Below, piece by piece: positions 7,720-16,434 of a stretch of DNA of 33,701 nucleotides. A program made the position numbers and the translations under genes. Position 1 is the stretch's first letter. Every line of letters begins with the position of its first letter. The notes below the pieces were generated by a model. That model was not told the origin of the DNA and did no database searches. It was given only the letters and a program-made list of their open reading frames with translations. Source of the stretch: Octadecabacter sp. (GTDB lineage: Bacteria > Pseudomonadota > Alphaproteobacteria > Rhodobacterales > Rhodobacteraceae); NCBI GenBank assembly GCA_017886375.1, contig JAGGNB010000015.1:1-33701 (forward strand), written 5' to 3'.

Positions 7720-10700
7720 TTAACTACAGCCTGACGTTCCCCCACAGGTGTTGCACTTCATGCAAGTGCCGTTGCGCACCAGCGTGTAGTTGCCGCATTC
7801 GCCGCAGGCTTCGCCTTCATAGCCTTGCATCTTCGCCTTATCGCGTGCGGTTAGACTGATGGCACCGGATGCGATTGTTGTCGTCGTCGTGGCTTTTGCC
7901 ATTGCGCCACCGGCCACAACGGCTGGGATCAGGGTTTCAAGTGCGACTGCCGCATCAGCGCCACCGAATGCCACCGCACCCGCTCCGCCCTGCAACACGT
8001 ACAGATCGTTTGGCACGCGCTTGCGCAAATAACCTGTTGAGCTGATCTGCTTGAGAACTTCTAAAGACCGCGATGCCGCACTGTCCGACATTTCCTGAAT
8101 GTTGGACACGCCTTCTTCTTCGCCGCGACCTAGACTGTCGAATGTCGCGCCTTCTGGTTTGACGTGTGCCAGATCGGTGCGATCGAGGTAAGATACAGCC
8201 AATTCACGGAAGATATAATCAAGGATCGACGTCGCGTTCTTGATGCTGTCGTTGCCCTGAACCATGCCCGCAGGTTCGAATTTGGTGAACGTGAAGGCAT
8301 CGACGAATTCTTCCAGCGGCACGCCGTATTGCAGACCAACCGACACCGCGATGGCGAAGTTGTTCATCATGGCGCGGAAACCAGCGCCTTCCTTGTGCAT
8401 GTCGATGAAAATCTCACCGAGGTTGCCGTCCTCGTATTCGCCTGTGCGCAGATACACCTTATGGCCGCCGACGTTGGCTTTCTGGGTGTAGCCCTTGCGA
8501 CGCTGCGGCATCTTTTCGCGGTGGCTTTTGATGATCTCTTTGATGACGACCTTTTCGATGATCTTTTCGGCAATGACCTGCGCCTTGGCGTGGATGTTGC
8601 CGTTCTCAAGGATATCAGCGGCTTCCTCATCGTCTTCGATCAAGGCTGCAGCCAATGGTTGCGACAGTTTTGATCCATCACGGTACAGCGCGTTGGCTTT
8701 GATGCCCAAAGACCAAGACAACTCATACGCCTTTTGACAGTCTTCGATCGTGGCGTCGTTCGCCATGTTGATCGTCTTGGAAATCGCGCCTGAGATGAAC
8801 GATTGTGCTGCGGCCATCATGTAGATGTGGCTGTTGACGGACAGGTAGCGTTTGCCCTTTTTGCCACACGGATTGGCGCAATCGAACACAACGTAGTGTT
8901 CTTCTTTCAGGTGCGGCGCACCTTCCAGCGTCATTGTGCCACAAACGTGGTCATTGGCCAGATCGGTGTCTTCCTTGGAAAAACCCAAAGATTTCAACAA
9001 ATCAAACGTCGGATCGTTCAGTTTGTTGGCGGGAATGCCCAGCACCTTCGTGCAGAAATCTTCGCCCAGCGTCCATTGGTTGAACACGAACCGGATATCA
9101 AAAGCGGATGGCAGTGCCTCTTCGATCTTTTCGATCTCTGCCGGACCAAACCCATGGCCGATCAATGCTGTGTGGTTGATGCCCGGTGCGTTGCCCAGCG
9201 TGCCGTGCCCCACCGCATAGGCCTGAATTTCTTCGGCTTGAGACGTGGAATAGCCCAGTTTCGCCAAAGCCGCCGGCACCGATTGGTTGATGATCTTGAA
9301 ATACCCGCCGCCGGCAAGCTTCTTGAACTTCACCAGCGCAAAGTCAGGCTCGATTCCCGTCGTGTCGCAATCCATCACCAGACCGATGGTGCCTGTGGGC
9401 GCGATCACCGACACTTGGGCGTTGCGGTAGCCATGCTTTTCACCAAGACGCAGCGCTTCGTCCCACGTCGACATAGCGATGTCGATCAGGCGGGCATCGG
9501 GGCAATTTGCGTGATCCAGCGGAACTGGTTTGATGTCGAGCTTTTCATACCCGTCAGATGCGCCATACGCCGCATTGCGGTGGTTGCGAATAACCTTGAG
9601 CATGTGATCTTTGTTGCGCCCATAGCCTGAAAATGCGCCAAGCTCCCCGGCGATTTCAGCCGATGTCGCGTAAGACACACCCGTCATGATTGCGGTCAGC
9701 GCGCCAGCCATGCTGCGGCCTTCGTCTGAATCGTAACCGAAGCCCATGTTCATCAACAAGCCGCCGATGTTGGCATAGCCAAGACCCAGCGTGCGGAAAT
9801 CAAACGAGCGCTGCGCGATTTCCTTGGATGGGAACTGCGCCATCATCACGGAGATTTCCAGCGTGACCGTCCAAAGACGCGATGCATGCATGTAGTCTTC
9901 GACTTGGAATTCACCGTCTTTGAAGAACTTCAGCAGGTTCATCGACGCAAGGTTACAGGCTGTATCGTCAAGGAACATGTATTCGGAACACGGGTTGGAC
10001 CCACGGATCGCGCCATCTTCCGGGCAAGTATGCCACGCGTTGACGGTGTCGTGATACTGGATGCCTGGATCGGCGCAGGCCCATGCCGCGTGGCCAACCT
10101 GTTCCCACAAATCGCGGGCTTTGATGACCTTGGCGACTTCGCCGTTCTTGCGGTTGATCAGTTTCCAGTTTGCGTCATCTTCGACAGCCTTCAAAAACGC
10201 ATCCGTCACGCGGATCGAGTTGTTGGAGTTCTGACCACTCACCGAATTATACGCCTCTGAATCCCAATCGGTATCGTAGGTCGGGAATTCGATGGCCGTG
10301 TGACCTTGGCGGGCATAATCCAGCACGCGTTTGACGTAGGTCTCTGGAATGCAGACCTTTTTGGCTTCGCGCACAGCATCTTTCAACGCCGGGTTCACCT
10401 TTGGATCATAGGCATCGTCAGCTTTGCCGTCCCATGTGCGGATCGCATCAAAAATCAGGTTGAGCTTTTGTTCGTGCATCTTGGAACCCGCAACGATGGA
10501 CGCGACTTTTTGTTCCTCAAGCACCTTCCAGTTGATGAATTCCTCAATATCGGGGTGGTCTGCATCCACGATCACCATCTTTGCTGCGCGTCGTGTTGTG
10601 CCACCGGATTTGATAGCGCCTGCTGCACGGTCACCAATCTTCAGGAACCCCATCAGGCCGGACGATTTACCGCCCCCCGACAGGCTTTCGCCTGACGCAC

Positions 10701-11391
10701 GCAGCGAAGAAAAGTTCGTGCCAGTCCCGGACCCGTATTTGAACAGGCGCGCTTCGCGGACCCAAAGGTCCATGATCCCGCCCTCATTGACCAGATCATC
10801 TTTGACCGATTGAATGAAACAGGCATGCGGCTGCGGATGTTCATAAGATGACTTTGACGCGGTCAGCTTGCCGGTTTTGTAATCGACATAATGGTGACCC
10901 TGTGCAGGACCATCGATGCCGTAGGCCCAGTGCAGACCGGTGTTGAACCATTGTGGTGAATTTGGCGCGGCGCGCTGTGTCGCCAACATATAACGCATCT
11001 CATCGAAATAGGTCTGGGCGTCTTCTTCGGTAGTGAAATAGCCACCCTTCCAGCCCCAGTAGGTCCATGCACCGGCCAGACGATCAAACACCTGCTTGGC
11101 CGAAATCTCGCCGGACATCTGCGCGCCCTCGGCGGGAACGGAGCGCCACAAAAACTCTGGCACACCCTTTTCAGCGACCCGCACGGTTTCAGACGGCACG
11201 CCTGCTTTGCGGAAATATTTCTGCGCGATGACGTCTGACGCGACTTGCGACCAGCCTTTCGGAATCTGACAATTTTCAAGTTTGAAAACGATTGTCCCGT
11301 CAGGGTTTCTGATCTCGGATGTGGCGGCCTTGAACGGCACCTCCGCGTATGCGTCTTGTCCAGATTTTGTGAAACTGCGTTCAATCTTCAT
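7720..11391 (-). CDS. nrdJ: Adenosylcobalamin-dependent (class II) ribonucleoside-diphosphate reductase
   Basis: A 1223-residue class II ribonucleotide reductase, making deoxyribonucleotides with a cobalamin-generated radical, without oxygen dependence. The first redox cysteine is Cys191 ([12 protein letters not shown]). The active-site loop SNPCSEYMF gives Asn466, the radical Cys468 and Glu470, and a second redox Cys lies in [31 protein letters not shown] is also typical of this family. The C terminus carries a cysteine cluster [10 protein letters not shown]...CMKCNTCGG that probably re-reduces the active site through thioredoxin. Length and order match the long alphaproteobacterial NrdJ. 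It is monocistronic, with a leader of roughly 200 nt or more and tandem NrdR-like boxes upstream. It implies a need for B12, made or imported. Confidence 0.97.
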   Translation of the reverse strand: MKIERSFTKSGQDAYAEVPFKAATSEIRNPDGTIVFKLENCQIPKGWSQVASDVIAQKYFRKAGVPSETVRVAEKGVPEFLWRSVPAEGAQMSGEISAKQVFDRLAGAWTYWGWKGGYFTTEEDAQTYFDEMRYMLATQRAAPNSPQWFNTGLHWAYGIDGPAQGHHYVDYKTGKLTASKSSYEHPQPHACFIQSVKDDLVNEGGIMDLWVREARLFKYGSGTGTNFSSLRASGESLSGGGKSSGLMGFLKIGDRAAGAIKSGGTTRRAAKMVIVDADHPDIEEFINWKVLEEQKVASIVAGSKMHEQKLNLIFDAIRTWDGKADDAYDPKVNPALKDAVREAKKVCIPETYVKRVLDYARQGHTAIEFPTYDTDWDSEAYNSVSGQNSNNSIRVTDAFLKAVEDDANWKLINRKNGEVAKVIKARDLWEQVGHAAWACADPGIQYHDTVNAWHTCPEDGAIRGSNPCSEYMFLDDTACNLASMNLLKFFKDGEFQVEDYMHASRLWTVTLEISVMMAQFPSKEIAQRSFDFRTLGLGYANIGGLLMNMGFGYDSDEGRSMAGALTAIMTGVSYATSAEIAGELGAFSGYGRNKDHMLKVIRNHRNAAYGASDGYEKLDIKPVPLDHANCPDARLIDIAMSTWDEALRLGEKHGYRNAQVSVIAPTGTIGLVMDCDTTGIEPDFALVKFKKLAGGGYFKIINQSVPAALAKLGYSTSQAEEIQAYAVGHGTLGNAPGINHTALIGHGFGPAEIEKIEEALPSAFDIRFVFNQWTLGEDFCTKVLGIPANKLNDPTFDLLKSLGFSKEDTDLANDHVCGTMTLEGAPHLKEEHYVVFDCANPCGKKGKRYLSVNSHIYMMAAAQSFISGAISKTINMANDATIEDCQKAYELSWSLGIKANALYRDGSKLSQPLAAALIEDDEEAADILENGNIHAKAQVIAEKIIEKVVIKEIIKSHREKMPQRRKGYTQKANVGGHKVYLRTGEYEDGNLGEIFIDMHKEGAGFRAMMNNFAIAVSVGLQYGVPLEEFVDAFTFTKFEPAGMVQGNDSIKNATSILDYIFRELAVSYLDRTDLAHVKPEGATFDSLGRGEEEGVSNIQEMSDSAASRSLEVLKQISSTGYLRKRVPNDLYVLQGGAGAVAFGGADAAVALETLIPAVVAGGAMAKATTTTTIASGAISLTARDKAKMQGYEGEACGECGNYTLVRNGTCMKCNTCGGTSGCS

Positions 11392-11598
11392 CGTGCACTC
11401 GCCTCTGTTTTATATGGGGTCCGTCGTTGCGGCCCCCGTGTCCCTCACCGACCCGTTCTGGACCGAAATTTAGTGCGCTGAGTGAGTCTTCAAAACGCGT
11501 AAAACAAAGCTCTGTGGCCCCCAAATGAAGGGGTCACTTTCAAGCCGAAGATACTGTTCAGCATCCTGTGTCCCGAAACCTGTCCCACGCCGTGCGCG

Positions 11599-11645
11599 AC
11601 ACTCAATGTTGTGTCGTCTCATCCAGCTTTCACAACATTGCTCAT
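11599..11645 (-). promoter_or_regulatory. Tandem NrdR-box-like sites upstream of nrdJ
   Basis: The first site, ACACTCAATGTTGTGT (11599-11614), fits the ACAC-N8-GTGT outline of the NrdR box. The second (11630-11645, TCACAACATTGCTCAT) shares the TGTTGTG half-site in inverted orientation. Their centres are 31 bp apart, which is the known three-helical-turn spacing of paired NrdR boxes. NrdR is the general repressor of ribonucleotide reductase genes. The second site overlaps the predicted -10 of nrdJ. nrdR itself is not in this window. Confidence 0.72.
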
Positions 11646-11663
11646 CTACACCTAGGGGGTCAA
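11635..11663 (-). promoter_or_regulatory. Candidate nrdJ promoter
   Basis: On the minus strand, TTGACC (11663-11658) and CAATGT (11640-11635) are separated by 17 nt. The -35 is good and the -10 poor. The -10 falls inside the second NrdR-like site, which would let the repressor block polymerase. It would give an mRNA leader of about 240 nt. Confidence 0.35.
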
Positions 11664-11851
11664 TGAAATTTTTACCCTAAATATAGATTAAACAGTCTTG
11701 ACCGGACCTTAACCATTCCGACCCAAAAACCACCCTCGATTCTCCCTCAGAGTTACACACAGACCTGTGCAGCCGCGCCGCCTGTCAGCCAAATTGCGAA
11801 AACCCCAAGGATGCCAGAACGCTATGCCACAAACTTCACTTTCTGCATGAG

Positions 11852-11860
11852 TTATCCACA
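11852..11860 (+). promoter_or_regulatory. Perfect DnaA-box consensus
   Basis: TTATCCACA at 11852-11860 matches the strict DnaA box. It is a single site without an AT-rich unwinding region or further perfect boxes nearby, so an origin is unlikely. A role in titrating DnaA or tuning nrdJ is possible but unproven; one such 9-mer is not rare by chance in 33 kb. Confidence 0.3.
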
Positions 11861-11890
11861 AGCCCGCGAATGTGACCGCGCATCGGCCAA

Positions 11891-11933
11891 ACGTGACTTG
11901 CACAACCGCGCGGCTGTGTCAGTCTTGTCACGT
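11891..11933 (+). repeat. Nested inverted repeat before the lipoprotein gene
   Basis: ACGTGAC (11891-11897) pairs with GTCACGT (11927-11933). Inside it, GACTTGCACA (11895-11904) is nearly complementary to TGTGTCAGTC (11915-11924). It ends 8 nt before the ribosome binding site of the next gene, so it could be an operator or a 5'-UTR stem. There is no T-run. Confidence 0.4.
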
Positions 11934-11953
11934 AAAGCAACGAGGAGATTTAC

Positions 11954-12415
11954 ATGCGTTGGGTTATGTTAACTTTTGCAGTGGTATTGACAGGATGCGC
12001 CGAAGCGCCGGTCTCTCGCGTGGCCCCAACCGCTGGCGACGCAGCCGACGGTGCGCAACAGGCTTATTTTCCTGACTATCCCTCCAACTTGTTTGTCGCG
12101 GCGGCCGCAGTTTGCGACGGACCGGCCCAAACTGTCATCCAACCCAGCCGCAACGAGGTCCGCTGCGAGTCGTTACCGGACACAGAATCAGCCGCCGCCC
12201 TCATTTTGCAATTTAATGGCACCGTGCAAGCCCTACCCAAATTCGTCATCACGTTCACGGGGCGCGACACGTCGTTGGGGTATTTGGTGACGGCTGACAA
12301 TTACATCCGCGTGCCACAGCGGTCAGGCGGCGCACAACAAGTGCGGTTCCCAGATATATCGGTGTCTAATGAAATGACTGCCCTGCTGAGAGCCGCCGGT
12401 GGGCAGCCTCTCTGA
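11954..12415 (+). CDS. Hypothetical lipoprotein
   Basis: A 153-residue predicted lipoprotein of unknown function. The short signal peptide ends in the lipobox L12-T13-G14-C15 (VVLTGCAEAP), so Cys15 should be lipidated. The residue after Cys is Ala, which favours outer-membrane sorting. The mature part has two further cysteines (in AAVCDGPAQ and NEVRCESLP), which could form a disulfide, then a beta-rich stretch (LILQFNGTVQALPKFVITFTG). No family was recognised. GAGGAG at 11942-11947 is a good ribosome binding site, 6 nt before the ATG. It stands alone before the tRNA-Pro gene on the other strand. Confidence 0.82.
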   Translation: MRWVMLTFAVVLTGCAEAPVSRVAPTAGDAADGAQQAYFPDYPSNLFVAAAAVCDGPAQTVIQPSRNEVRCESLPDTESAAALILQFNGTVQALPKFVITFTGRDTSLGYLVTADNYIRVPQRSGGAQQVRFPDISVSNEMTALLRAAGGQPL

Positions 12416-12476
12416 GGCAGTCGAGTGCCTGCAAAGATCCGACGTTGCAGACTTGGGTTTTGATCTTTGTTAGAAG

Positions 12477-12553
12477 TGGTCGGGGCGAAAGGATTCGAAC
12501 CTTCGACCCTCTGTTCCCAAAACAGATGCGCTACCAGGCTGCGCCACGCCCCG
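12477..12553 (-). tRNA. tRNA-Pro (anticodon UGG)
   Basis: A 77-nt minus-strand cloverleaf with all parts in place. The acceptor stem is CGGGGCG/CGCCCCG, the D arm GCGC-AGCCTGGTA-GCGC, the anticodon stem TCTGT/ACAGA with loop TTTGGGA (anticodon TGG), and the T arm carries TTCGAAT. CCA is encoded at 12477-12479. UGG reads CCA and, by wobble, other proline codons. Confidence 0.97.
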
Positions 12554-12624
12554 AACCAAGGCCTCATCTAAGGGGTGTTTGCGCGGTTGCAAAGACCCTA
12601 AATACATTTTTTTAATTTGATTTC

Positions 12625-13125
12625 TTAGTTGGTTTCACAGGGCCAAATGGCATCGTTGCCAAAACTGATGTGCTGCATCTGGTCTCCGACGTCCATGCCG
12701 AGCCGATCAGCCAGCCCGCCATTGATCTCAAGCACAAACTGGATCTCAGTGCCGCCAAATATCGATGTCTCATCGAGGGGTTGCGCCATGGAATGGATAT
12801 TACGGATCACGCCCGTGTCGTCGACAAAAACCATATCAAGCGGGATAAGTGTGTTGCGCATCCAGAAACTGACGCTCTGTGGGCGGCCATAGACAAACAA
12901 CATGCCCTGCGTCGTCGCCATATGTTCCACGAACATCAGACCGCGGGACCGCTCTGCAGGTGAATCAGCAACTTCGACCGTAAACTGCGCCGACCCGAAA
13001 TCACCGCGCACAGACACTGTATCTTGCGAACACGCCGCTAACGATGCACCCGCAAAGCCGAATGCGGCGACTGTCCAAGCTATGATTGTTGTCGCTATGA
13101 AGGATGCGGAACGGCGCTTTCCCAT
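12625..13125 (-). CDS. DUF192-family exported protein
   Basis: A 166-residue secreted or periplasmic protein of the DUF192 (UPF0127) family, whose function is unknown. The N terminus (MGKRRSASFIATTIIAWTVA) is a signal peptide, with likely cleavage after ASLA at residue 30. The domain signature follows: FTVEVADSPAERSRGLMFVE, then FWMRNTLIPLDMVFVDDTG and a C-terminal MDVGDQMQH. Length fits the family. The start overlaps the end of the upstream cold-shock gene by 31 nt, so the two are likely translationally coupled. It is followed by the tRNA-Pro gene on the same strand. Confidence 0.9.
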   Translation of the reverse strand: MGKRRSASFIATTIIAWTVAAFGFAGASLAACSQDTVSVRGDFGSAQFTVEVADSPAERSRGLMFVEHMATTQGMLFVYGRPQSVSFWMRNTLIPLDMVFVDDTGVIRNIHSMAQPLDETSIFGGTEIQFVLEINGGLADRLGMDVGDQMQHISFGNDAIWPCETN

Positions 13126-13628
13126 GACAAAACCTCAGCGGCCATAAGCCCGCGTTTGCCTTTCATGGCCCGCAGCGCAATGGCCTCGCCTGGAAACAGA
13201 TCAGCAAGACCCGCAAGGCGCAAGACTTCGATATGCACAAAAATGTCAGCGTCATCGCCAAACACATTCGCAAATCCGAACCCTTTGCCTTTGTCGAACC
13301 ATTTGACCCGTGCAGGTTCGATCGCCACGGCGGCAATGTCTGCGGGATCAAACTCGGCAAAGTCAGCAAGCCCTGATCCAGGAGGTGCTAGGTTTTGTTC
13401 AATGGATAAAACTTCTATCGCTTGCAGGCCGCGCTCTGTTTCGGCAACCAACACTTCAATTCGGGTGTCGTCGGCGACGGAACTTTGTCCAAAGTTTCGC
13501 AACACGTTGGCGTGTAGCAAAATATCTGCGTTACCATCTTGGGCAAGGATAAAACCAAACCCTTTTCCCGCGTCGAACCACTTCACGTGCCCCGTCATGA
13601 CGAAGGCATCAGTACTAATATCGTCCAT
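13095..13628 (-). CDS. Double cold-shock-domain protein
   Basis: A 177-residue protein with two cold-shock domains in tandem, expected to bind single-stranded RNA or DNA in the cytoplasm. Domain one covers about residues 12-75 (RNP1 KGFGFI at 22-27, RNP2 DILLH at 35-39). Domain two covers about 106-170 (RNP1 KGFGFA at 115-120, RNP2 DIFVH at 128-132). An acidic linker joins them. Both domains keep the WFD...GKGFGF signature. It is roughly twice the length of the single-domain Csp proteins, a layout common in Alphaproteobacteria. ATG at 13628 is used; an internal Met11 just before the first domain is an alternative. It overlaps the DUF192 gene. Confidence 0.93.
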   Translation of the reverse strand: MDDISTDAFVMTGHVKWFDAGKGFGFILAQDGNADILLHANVLRNFGQSSVADDTRIEVLVAETERGLQAIEVLSIEQNLAPPGSGLADFAEFDPADIAAVAIEPARVKWFDKGKGFGFANVFGDDADIFVHIEVLRLAGLADLFPGEAIALRAMKGKRGLMAAEVLSWESAVPHPS

Positions 13629-13760
13629 TTTTAAGACCAGTTTATACCCAGGCTCGCGTATCCACTAAAACAACCGCAAGCAATTTACTGCATAGATACT
13701 TGACTGGTTGGTCAACAAATACAAGCGCTCAGATCGGCCATATTAACTTATCGTTAATAA

Positions 13761-14366
13761 TTATGGGTATAACCGATCTATTTTCCAAGGCTCTACTCGC
13801 CCTTTCCGCGACCACCTGAACCGATCGTGCAACCTAGACGCGCCATCGGCCCAGAATTCAATTTCGACCGGACAGATTCGAAAACCGCCCCAAAATGGCG
13901 GCCGAATCGGATCTGGCCCCTGCTCTGCCGCCGCCTGTTCAACTTGTGCAACCAACACATCACGCGAGGCGAGCGGACGCGATTGCTGGGACGCCCATGC
14001 GCCAAGGCGGCTCTTGGGATTACGCGTCATGAAATAGGAATCCGCCTGTGGGCCGTCTTCGCGTGTCACGGTGCCGCGCACACGGATCTGACGTCGCAGG
14101 GATTTCCAATGTATAACAAACGCGGCTTTGCCGGACTGATCCAACTCTTGGCCTTTGGTGCTGCCGTAATTGGTAAAAAAGACAAACCCGTCGTCCTCAA
14201 CATCTTTAAGCAGCACAATCCGCGCATTTGGCATGCCGTCACCGTCAACCGTGGACAAGGCCACGGCATTAGGATCGTTGGGCTCTACCTTTTGCGCCTC
14301 TGCCAACCAGGCCCGCACGATGTCAAAGGGATTATCGCCAGCAAATAGTCCACTGCGGTCTGTCAT
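13761..14366 (-). CDS. pdxH: Pyridoxamine 5'-phosphate oxidase
   Basis: A 201-residue FMN-dependent enzyme that oxidises pyridoxamine or pyridoxine phosphate to pyridoxal phosphate, the last step of B6 synthesis and salvage. Diagnostic stretches are [20 protein letters not shown] (FMN contacts) and [25 protein letters not shown] comes next, and the C-terminal signature [18 protein letters not shown] ends in LYP. All lie in normal order and the length is typical. It is divergent from fabI with a 186-nt gap, and reads toward the cold-shock gene on the same strand. Confidence 0.96.
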   Translation of the reverse strand: MTDRSGLFAGDNPFDIVRAWLAEAQKVEPNDPNAVALSTVDGDGMPNARIVLLKDVEDDGFVFFTNYGSTKGQELDQSGKAAFVIHWKSLRRQIRVRGTVTREDGPQADSYFMTRNPKSRLGAWASQQSRPLASRDVLVAQVEQAAAEQGPDPIRPPFWGGFRICPVEIEFWADGASRLHDRFRWSRKGRVEPWKIDRLYP

Positions 14367-14552
14367 ATCATTCGCCTTTCAATACATATTTTCATCTTAA
14401 GTGGCCTTGCCGTTGGATCGGTCAAGAGCCAAACGCGACGCGCCTGAAAGTCTTGTGGCACCCGCTCCTATCGCTTACACCCAAACAACAGCGGCCGCCA
14501 ACGCGTGGCTTTGAGGTTCGGCCAAAATGTCCGATCGTGCGAAGGGGAATTC

Positions 14553-15365
14553 ATGCCATCCAATTTGATGCAGGGGAAACGTGGCCTTATTATGGGTCTC
14601 GCCAACGACAAATCCATCGCTTGGGGTATCGCTAAGGCCCTCGGGGATGCGGGTGCAGACCTCGCGTTTTCCTACCAAGGGGATGCGTTGAAGAAACGGG
14701 TCGTTCCATTAGCCGCCTCCCTTGGGTCAGATTTCGTTCTGCCTTGCGACGTTGGCGACGAAGCCTCGATCGATGCCCTGTTTGATGGCCTGAAGACGCG
14801 TTGGGACAACTTTGACTTCGTTGTCCATGCCATTGGCTTTTCAGATAAAAATGAACTTCGGGGTCGGTACGTTGATACCAGCCGCGCCAATTTCATGATG
14901 ACGATGGATATTTCGGTGTATTCGTTCACCGCCGTCATGCAGCGCGCCGAAAAGATGATGAACAAAGGTGGGTCTGCCATAACCCTTACCTATTACGGCG
15001 CCGAACGCATCATGCCGCATTATAACGTCATGGGGATCGCCAAGGCCGCTTTGGAATCCTCGGTGCGTTATATGGCCGAAGACCTTGGCAAGGACGGCAT
15101 CCGGGTGAACGCCATTTCGGCGGGCCCGATCAAAACGCTTGCGGCCTCCGGGATTGGTGATTTCCGCTACATCTTGAAATGGAACGAATACAACTCGCCC
15201 CTGCGCAAAAACGTCACCATCGACGAGGTTGGCGGTTCGGCCCTTTATCTGCTGTCTGACCTCAGTTCCGGCGTAACCGGTGAAGTGCATCACGTTGACG
15301 CGGGCTACCACGTTGTTGGCATGAAGGCCGTCGATGCCCCCGATATGTCCCCGAATAAAGACTAA
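14553..15365 (+). CDS. fabI: Enoyl-[acyl-carrier-protein] reductase (NADH), FabI type
   Basis: A 270-residue short-chain dehydrogenase-like enzyme carrying out the last reduction of each fatty-acid elongation round. The N-terminal Rossmann strand is GLIMGLANDKSIAWGIAKAL, the FabI variant of the glycine motif. The catalytic set is Tyr147, Tyr157 and Lys164 in TYYGAERIMPHYNVMGIAKA. The substrate loop NAISAGPIKTLAASGIGDF follows. ATG at 14553 is preceded by GAAGGGG, whereas the GTG at 14505 would add an unrelated tail. gpt follows after 24 nt, so the two are probably co-transcribed. Some relatives keep a second FabI elsewhere. Confidence 0.95.
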   Translation: MPSNLMQGKRGLIMGLANDKSIAWGIAKALGDAGADLAFSYQGDALKKRVVPLAASLGSDFVLPCDVGDEASIDALFDGLKTRWDNFDFVVHAIGFSDKNELRGRYVDTSRANFMMTMDISVYSFTAVMQRAEKMMNKGGSAITLTYYGAERIMPHYNVMGIAKAALESSVRYMAEDLGKDGIRVNAISAGPIKTLAASGIGDFRYILKWNEYNSPLRKNVTIDEVGGSALYLLSDLSSGVTGEVHHVDAGYHVVGMKAVDAPDMSPNKD

Positions 15366-15389
15366 CAAAGCCTGAACAAGGACGACGCC

Positions 15390-15920
15390 ATGACCGCCAA
15401 AGACGAAAGCCGCCTGCCCCACGAAAAAGGATTCCATATTTCATGGGATCAAATCCACCGCGACAGCCGCGCGCTTGCATGGCGCCTTGACGGCAAGGGT
15501 CCTGATGATGGGGCGTGGAAAGCAGTCGTTGCGATCACCCGTGGTGGCATGGCGCCTGCGATGATCGTGGCGCGCGAACTCGACATTCGCACGGTCGATA
15601 CAATTTCGGTCATTTCGTATTATTCAGGTGGCGGGGCAGCCGATCAACGCCGCGAAGCCCGCGTGTTGAAATCCCCCGATGCGACGATGATGGGCGACGG
15701 AACCGGTATTCTGGTCGTTGATGATCTGGTCGACAGCGGCAAAACCCTTGAACTGGTGCGCGCGCAATATCCAAACGCGCATTTCGCGACTGTTTATGCC
15801 AAACCTGAAGGCGAACCGCAGGTCGATACGTTCATCACCGGCGTGTCCCAAGACACATGGATTTTCTTCCCATGGGACATGGCGCTGCAATACGTCGAAC
15901 CGTATCGCGGCAAAGACTAG
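15390..15920 (+). CDS. gpt: Xanthine (xanthine-guanine) phosphoribosyltransferase
   Basis: A 176-residue type I phosphoribosyltransferase for purine salvage, moving phosphoribose from PRPP onto xanthine or guanine. The PRPP-binding loop is [11 protein letters not shown] at 109-119. The loop [12 protein letters not shown] around residues 48-59 and the C-terminal [16 protein letters not shown] are typical of Gpt. The predicted protein is cytoplasmic or peripheral to the membrane. It lies 24 nt behind fabI, and a small membrane protein gene follows after 43 nt, so a three-gene transcript is likely. Confidence 0.93.
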   Translation: MTAKDESRLPHEKGFHISWDQIHRDSRALAWRLDGKGPDDGAWKAVVAITRGGMAPAMIVARELDIRTVDTISVISYYSGGGAADQRREARVLKSPDATMMGDGTGILVVDDLVDSGKTLELVRAQYPNAHFATVYAKPEGEPQVDTFITGVSQDTWIFFPWDMALQYVEPYRGKD

Positions 15921-15963
15921 GGTGGCCCACTTTCGGCACCACGATGCTATCGAGGTAACGTTC

Positions 15964-16404
15964 GTGCTGAGTTTGCTGGCAAAGGCGGCTTTGGCTGTCT
16001 TTCAATTGGCCGCCGGTTTTGCTTTGCTTGTGCTGCCCGCGAACGCGGCGACGGGCCTGATCGGGTTCATGGCGCGTAACGAATTGGCCGAAGATCCCAC
16101 AGATCCTATCGCGCAAATGATCAATAGCTGGGTTACATCATTTGATCCGCAGGCCAGCCATTTTTACGTCGTTTACCTGCTGGGTCATGGCGCGATCCAT
16201 ACGATTGTCGTGTTGAGCCTGTTGTTGAAATGGCGGATTGCCTATCCGTTTTCACTCACGTCGCTGTTTGCATTTGTCGCCTATCAGCTTTGGCACTTTA
16301 CACAATCGCCTGACATCATATTGCTTGCCTTGAGCGTGGTAGACGTGTTCGTCATAGTCATCGTCATCCTTGAACACCGCCGGACTGCTTCGCAGTCCAC
16401 CTAA
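15964..16404 (+). CDS. Small DUF2127-like membrane protein
   Basis: A 146-residue integral membrane protein with about four hydrophobic helices: one near the N terminus (LLAKAALAVFQLAAGFALLV), then FYVVYLLGHGAIHTIVVLSL, YPFSLTSLFAFVAYQLW and LLALSVVDVFVIVIVILE. The pattern, with an internal GHGAIH motif and a basic end (EHRRT), resembles the DUF2127 family, whose function is unknown. GTG at 15964 is chosen because GAGG at 15952-15955 sits 8 nt upstream. A GTG at 15922 is also in frame, but it lacks a spaced ribosome site. It lies downstream of gpt on the same strand. Confidence 0.78.
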   Translation: MLSLLAKAALAVFQLAAGFALLVLPANAATGLIGFMARNELAEDPTDPIAQMINSWVTSFDPQASHFYVVYLLGHGAIHTIVVLSLLLKWRIAYPFSLTSLFAFVAYQLWHFTQSPDIILLALSVVDVFVIVIVILEHRRTASQST

Positions 16405-16434
16405 TTCAAATTCATATTGATCGGGGCCCTAACT

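Larger units (their letters stand above)
11392..11953. other. Long regulatory interval between nrdJ and the lipoprotein gene
   Basis: This 562-nt stretch lies between divergent genes. It holds an inverted repeat in the nrdJ leader (GTGGCCCC 11514-11521 / GGGGTCAC 11530-11537, one mismatch), the tandem NrdR-like sites, a perfect DnaA-box consensus and a nested inverted repeat just before the lipoprotein gene. No gene was found. I looked for B12-box-like conserved motifs of a cobalamin riboswitch and did not see them. Confidence 0.6.

Noticed and set aside
7527-7859. 110-codon plus-strand frame downstream of the BCCT gene
   Set aside because: Its second half is antisense to the conserved nrdJ cysteine-rich end. 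It starts at TTG without a ribosome site and spans a 13-bp hairpin.
8803-9630. 275-codon plus-strand frame opposite nrdJ
   Set aside because: nrdJ motifs run through the whole region, and the antisense product shows no domain or ribosome site.
11752-11860. Replication origin near the DnaA box
   Set aside because: There is only one perfect box, no cluster, no AT-rich unwinding element, and no dnaA, hemE or parAB neighbours.
11392-11953. Cobalamin riboswitch upstream of nrdJ
   Set aside because: No B12-box-like core was recognised on the minus strand, and class II genes often lack one. A covariance search would settle it.
12432-12469. CAAAGATC / GATCTTTG inverted repeat after the lipoprotein gene
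   Set aside because: The 8-bp arms are perfect but the loop is 22 nt and no T-run follows. It is too weak to call a terminator.
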